Source of the DNA: Bernardetia sp. MNP-M8
GTDB lineage: Bacteria; Bacteroidota; Bacteroidia; Cytophagales; Bernardetiaceae
Length of the DNA stretch: 64,000 bases
Assembly (NCBI RefSeq): GCF_037126285.1
Contig: NZ_CP147012.1
Location: forward strand, 3,032,001-3,096,000
Direction of reading: 5' to 3'
Shown: positions 61,448 to 64,000 of the stretch, one piece after another
How the letters are laid out: each line of letters opens with the position of its first letter
Position numbering within the stretch: position 1 is the stretch's first letter
Notes under the pieces: model-generated
The model's database searches: none
What the model was told of the DNA's origin: nothing
Seen by the model: only the letters and a program-made list of their open reading frames with translations
Position numbers and translations under genes: made by a program

Positions 61448-64000
61448 TTACTCCACCAAAATCCCCTTCAAATCCACAGGCAAGACTTTCGAAACACCAA
61501 TTTCAGGCATTGTAACGCCATAAACAACATCTGTACTTACCATTGTTCGCTTGTTGTGAGTAACGATAATAAACTGTACTTCTTCTGAAAACTTCTTGAT
61601 AATTCTATTGAATTTATCAATGTTTGCATCATCTAAAGGTGCATCTACTTCATCAAAAATACAGAAAGGCGCAGGACGCAACAGATAAAGCGCAAACAAA
61701 AGTGCAACGGCTGTCAGCGTTTTTTCTCCTCCTGAAAGTTGTTTGATAGTAAGAGGTCGCTTTCCTTTTGGTTGTGCAATAATTTCAATTTTTGAAGAAA
61801 GTGGGTCATCAGGATTTGTCAAAGTCAAATCACAATTATCTTCCTCTGAAAAAAGAGAACGGAAAACACGAATAAAATTCTCTCTAATTTGATTAAAAGC
61901 ATCTAAAAAGGCTGTCTTGGCTGCATCATCAAGCTCTGCAATTGTATCTTCTAAGAGTTTTTGAGCGTCGAAAAGGTCGCTTCTTTGTTCTGTAATAAAA
62001 TCATGTCGTCCTTTTATTTCATCATAAGCCTCTTTTGCTGTGGCATTTATTGTCCCTATGCGTTGCAAACGACGTTTTGCTGCTTCTATTTCATCGATTA
62101 ATGTTTCGTCTGGGAGTTCGTCTTCTTCTGTTTTGGCTTCCAAAAGTTCGTCTGTAAGTTCTATTTCAAATTCTGCTGAAAGTCGTTCTCTTGTTGCTGT
62201 TAGTTTTAGTTTTGTTTCATTGAGTTTGTTTTGAAAAGACATCGTTCTGGTATCGCAGTTTTCACGCTGTCTTTGCAATTCCTTTATAACTTTTTCTACT
62301 CTCGTTATTTCTTCACGCAACTTATAAAACTGACTTTCAATTTCGGATAAATCGCCTTGTAAATCGGCTTTAATTTCCTCTAAAGAAGTTATTTCTTCAA
62401 TCTGTAACGTAATTTTTTGTTTAAGCTGATTTACTTCTTCTGCAATTTCTTGAAGCTGTTGCTGACTTTGGGTAATTCGTTCTTTTCCTGTAAGTAAAGA
62501 AGTTTGTTTGAATTTTATTTCTTGTTTGAGGTTTTCTAATTTACTTTCAAACTGAATAAAAGACATGTTTTTTTCCTGCAATTCTTCTGCAATCTCTTGA
62601 AAACGCTCATTTTGAGTAGAATATTTATCATTTAAGTCATAATAGGCTCTTTCGGCTTCGATTACTTCTTCTTTTTTCTGACTGACTTTTGGTTTTAGCT
62701 TTTCAATTTGTTCTGCCAAAACACTTAAACGCTCTTGCGCTGCTTGTTTTCGCTCTTCGCTTCGCCTAACGTTTTCCTGCATTTGTTCGGCTTTAGCTTG
62801 AAGTGATATTTTTTGCTGCGAAATAGTATTCGTTTCTTTTTGAAGGTTTCGAAGCTCATCAAATTGAGATTGTTCTTTTAAGTCTTCAATCTGAGCTAAA
62901 AATTCATTTCTTTGATTTTCTAAAACAGAAATTTCTTCTTCTAAAGTTAGAATTTCCTTATTCAATTCTTCCAAACGTTGTTTTCTACCAAGTTGAGAAT
63001 TCTGATTTGCATTTTCTTTTCCTTTTCCACCTGTCCAATTTCCACCATTACGAGCTACAAACTGTCCATTTTTGAGTGCAATCGTAAATCCTTCAACATT
63101 ATTCGAATTATCATTCTCACTAAAGTAAACATTATGAAAAAGTGAATAGGCTAATTTTTTATACGATTCATCAAACTGAATAACTGCCAAAGCTGCAACA
63201 GCATTATCAATTGGAGGAAGATTTGGAATAACATTTTCTAATTTATCCAAAACAAAAAAGTTTGCTTTTCCTTTTTCGTTTTCTGTCAATAATGAAATGG
63301 CGTTTCGTGCTTCTTCTTCTGTTTGGACAACATAAAAATTAAGATACGGCTCTAAAATTGCAAAAAGGGCATCGTTATATTCTTCTTGTGCTGTGAAAAT
63401 ATCAGCTAATAAAACGGCTTTTTCAGACCAACTTTCGTTTTTATTCAAGAATTTAAGAGCGTTTGAAAAACCTTCCATATTCTCTACTAGAGATTTGGTA
63501 AGATTTTGTTCAGCTTTCAAACTGCTTTCTTTTCGCTGTTTTGTTCCTATTTGCTCTTTTAAAGACTCAATTTGAGTAGTAAGCGAGTTTATTTTTTGTG
63601 TTCTTTCAGCTTCAATTTTTTCTAGTTCTGAAATTTCATTATTTCTATTCTTTAATTCGTTTTCAATTTCCTGTACTTTCTTTAATGTAATTTGCAATTC
63701 ATCAGCTTGTCCAGAAAAATCTAGTGCAATTTGGTCATTTTCTTGTTTTGAGCCACTTTGTTGATTTTCCTTTAATTCAATTTCTTTTTGAAGAATGAGA
63801 ATATCATTTTGAAGTGTTTTGAATTTTTCTTGTGCTGCTTGCATGGCAGAGCGCAAATTTTCAGTTCTTACTTTTTCTTCTGAATGAGACTTTTTGAAGT
63901 TTTCTAAAATACTTTGAGTTTCTAGAAATTGCTTTTCTTGACTTTCAAGATTTTGTTGCAAAGTCTCCAAACTGCTTCCTGCTTGTTTCGTTCCAGTTTC
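61448..64000 (-). CDS. smc: Chromosome segregation ATPase SMC, C-terminal part (cut by window edge)
   Basis: About 851 residues are visible; the frame stays open to 64000 without a start, so the N-terminal ATPase lobe lies outside. A coiled coil is followed by the hinge at about residues 170-340 of the visible part (NMEGFSNALKFLNKNESWSE, with VVQTEEEARNAISLL and GFTIALKNGQFVARNGGNW), then a return coiled coil. The C-terminal ATPase lobe has the ABC signature KQLSGGEKTLTAVALLFALY and Walker B CIFDEVDAPLDDANIDKF. It acts with ScpA/ScpB in chromosome compaction and segregation. Its last codons are duplicated in decayed form at 58709-58767. Confidence 0.97.
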   Translation of the reverse strand, partial: ETGTKQAGSSLETLQQNLESQEKQFLETQSILENFKKSHSEEKVRTENLRSAMQAAQEKFKTLQNDILILQKEIELKENQQSGSKQENDQIALDFSGQADELQITLKKVQEIENELKNRNNEISELEKIEAERTQKINSLTTQIESLKEQIGTKQRKESSLKAEQNLTKSLVENMEGFSNALKFLNKNESWSEKAVLLADIFTAQEEYNDALFAILEPYLNFYVVQTEEEARNAISLLTENEKGKANFFVLDKLENVIPNLPPIDNAVAALAVIQFDESYKKLAYSLFHNVYFSENDNSNNVEGFTIALKNGQFVARNGGNWTGGKGKENANQNSQLGRKQRLEELNKEILTLEEEISVLENQRNEFLAQIEDLKEQSQFDELRNLQKETNTISQQKISLQAKAEQMQENVRRSEERKQAAQERLSVLAEQIEKLKPKVSQKKEEVIEAERAYYDLNDKYSTQNERFQEIAEELQEKNMSFIQFESKLENLKQEIKFKQTSLLTGKERITQSQQQLQEIAEEVNQLKQKITLQIEEITSLEEIKADLQGDLSEIESQFYKLREEITRVEKVIKELQRQRENCDTRTMSFQNKLNETKLKLTATRERLSAEFEIELTDELLEAKTEEDELPDETLIDEIEAAKRRLQRIGTINATAKEAYDEIKGRHDFITEQRSDLFDAQKLLEDTIAELDDAAKTAFLDAFNQIRENFIRVFRSLFSEEDNCDLTLTNPDDPLSSKIEIIAQPKGKRPLTIKQLSGGEKTLTAVALLFALYLLRPAPFCIFDEVDAPLDDANIDKFNRIIKKFSEEVQFIIVTHNKRTMVSTDVVYGVTMPEIGVSKVLPVDLKGILVE

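Overview
This 64 kb window is AT-rich bacterial chromosome from a member of the Bacteroidota, most likely a Cytophagales bacterium of the Bernardetia/Flexibacter type; the genus is a guess. Three things support the phylum. Secreted proteins end in type IX secretion (Por) sorting domains. Many upstream regions carry TAnnTTTG -7 promoter motifs. The housekeeping proteins are of Bacteroidota type. Most genes are single units or short operons, and many convergent pairs share a hairpin terminator.

Layout. 1-1.2 kb: the start of an unrecognised gene, a decayed copy of the 3' end of the next large gene, and a REP-type tyrosine transposase (RAYT) gene flanked by alternating REP-like palindromes. 1.2-16.9 kb: three secreted proteins, namely a 2514-residue lamin-tail/Ig-like protein, a 515-residue probable propeller-like protein, and a 2075-residue adhesin-like protein with 25-residue BspA-type repeats. 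17.2-31 kb: mainly housekeeping genes (yebC, pcrA, tpiA, yaaA, HNH nuclease, DUF1573, histidine kinase, gltA, rplU-rpmA) and a secreted subtilase. 31-43 kb: a sigma factor/membrane protein/TraB-like operon, a glycosyltransferase, fhs, a DUF58 gene, a polytopic membrane protein with REP palindromes inside its reading frame, and an ALDH7-type dehydrogenase. 42.5-46 kb: a fic gene bracketed by 70-bp-period palindromic repeats and duplicated terminators, a SUI1 gene, and an intact IS4-family element with a perfect 9-bp target duplication next to the SUI1 promoter. 46-57 kb: YceI, DinB, ATP-grasp, a TonB-dependent receptor, an Hpt protein, a TM2 protein, an RIC/hemerythrin-like protein and an M23/LysM peptidase. 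57-64 kb: a MITE-like element, hisS, a nitroreductase, three unrecognised genes (one with a PD-(D/E)XK-like core), and the 3' two-thirds of smc.

The most interesting pattern is that blocks of accessory DNA sit at gene 3' ends with a duplicated boundary. The RAYT block lies between two copies of one gene's last ~25 codons. A 2.7 kb block of accessory genes lies between the intact smc 3' end and a decayed copy of it next to the hisS promoter. The fic gene lies between two copies of a terminator plus palindromic repeat. The 60-61.4 kb trio and the fic repeat array are the best candidates for something undescribed. All functional calls are from reading the sequence; no database search was run.
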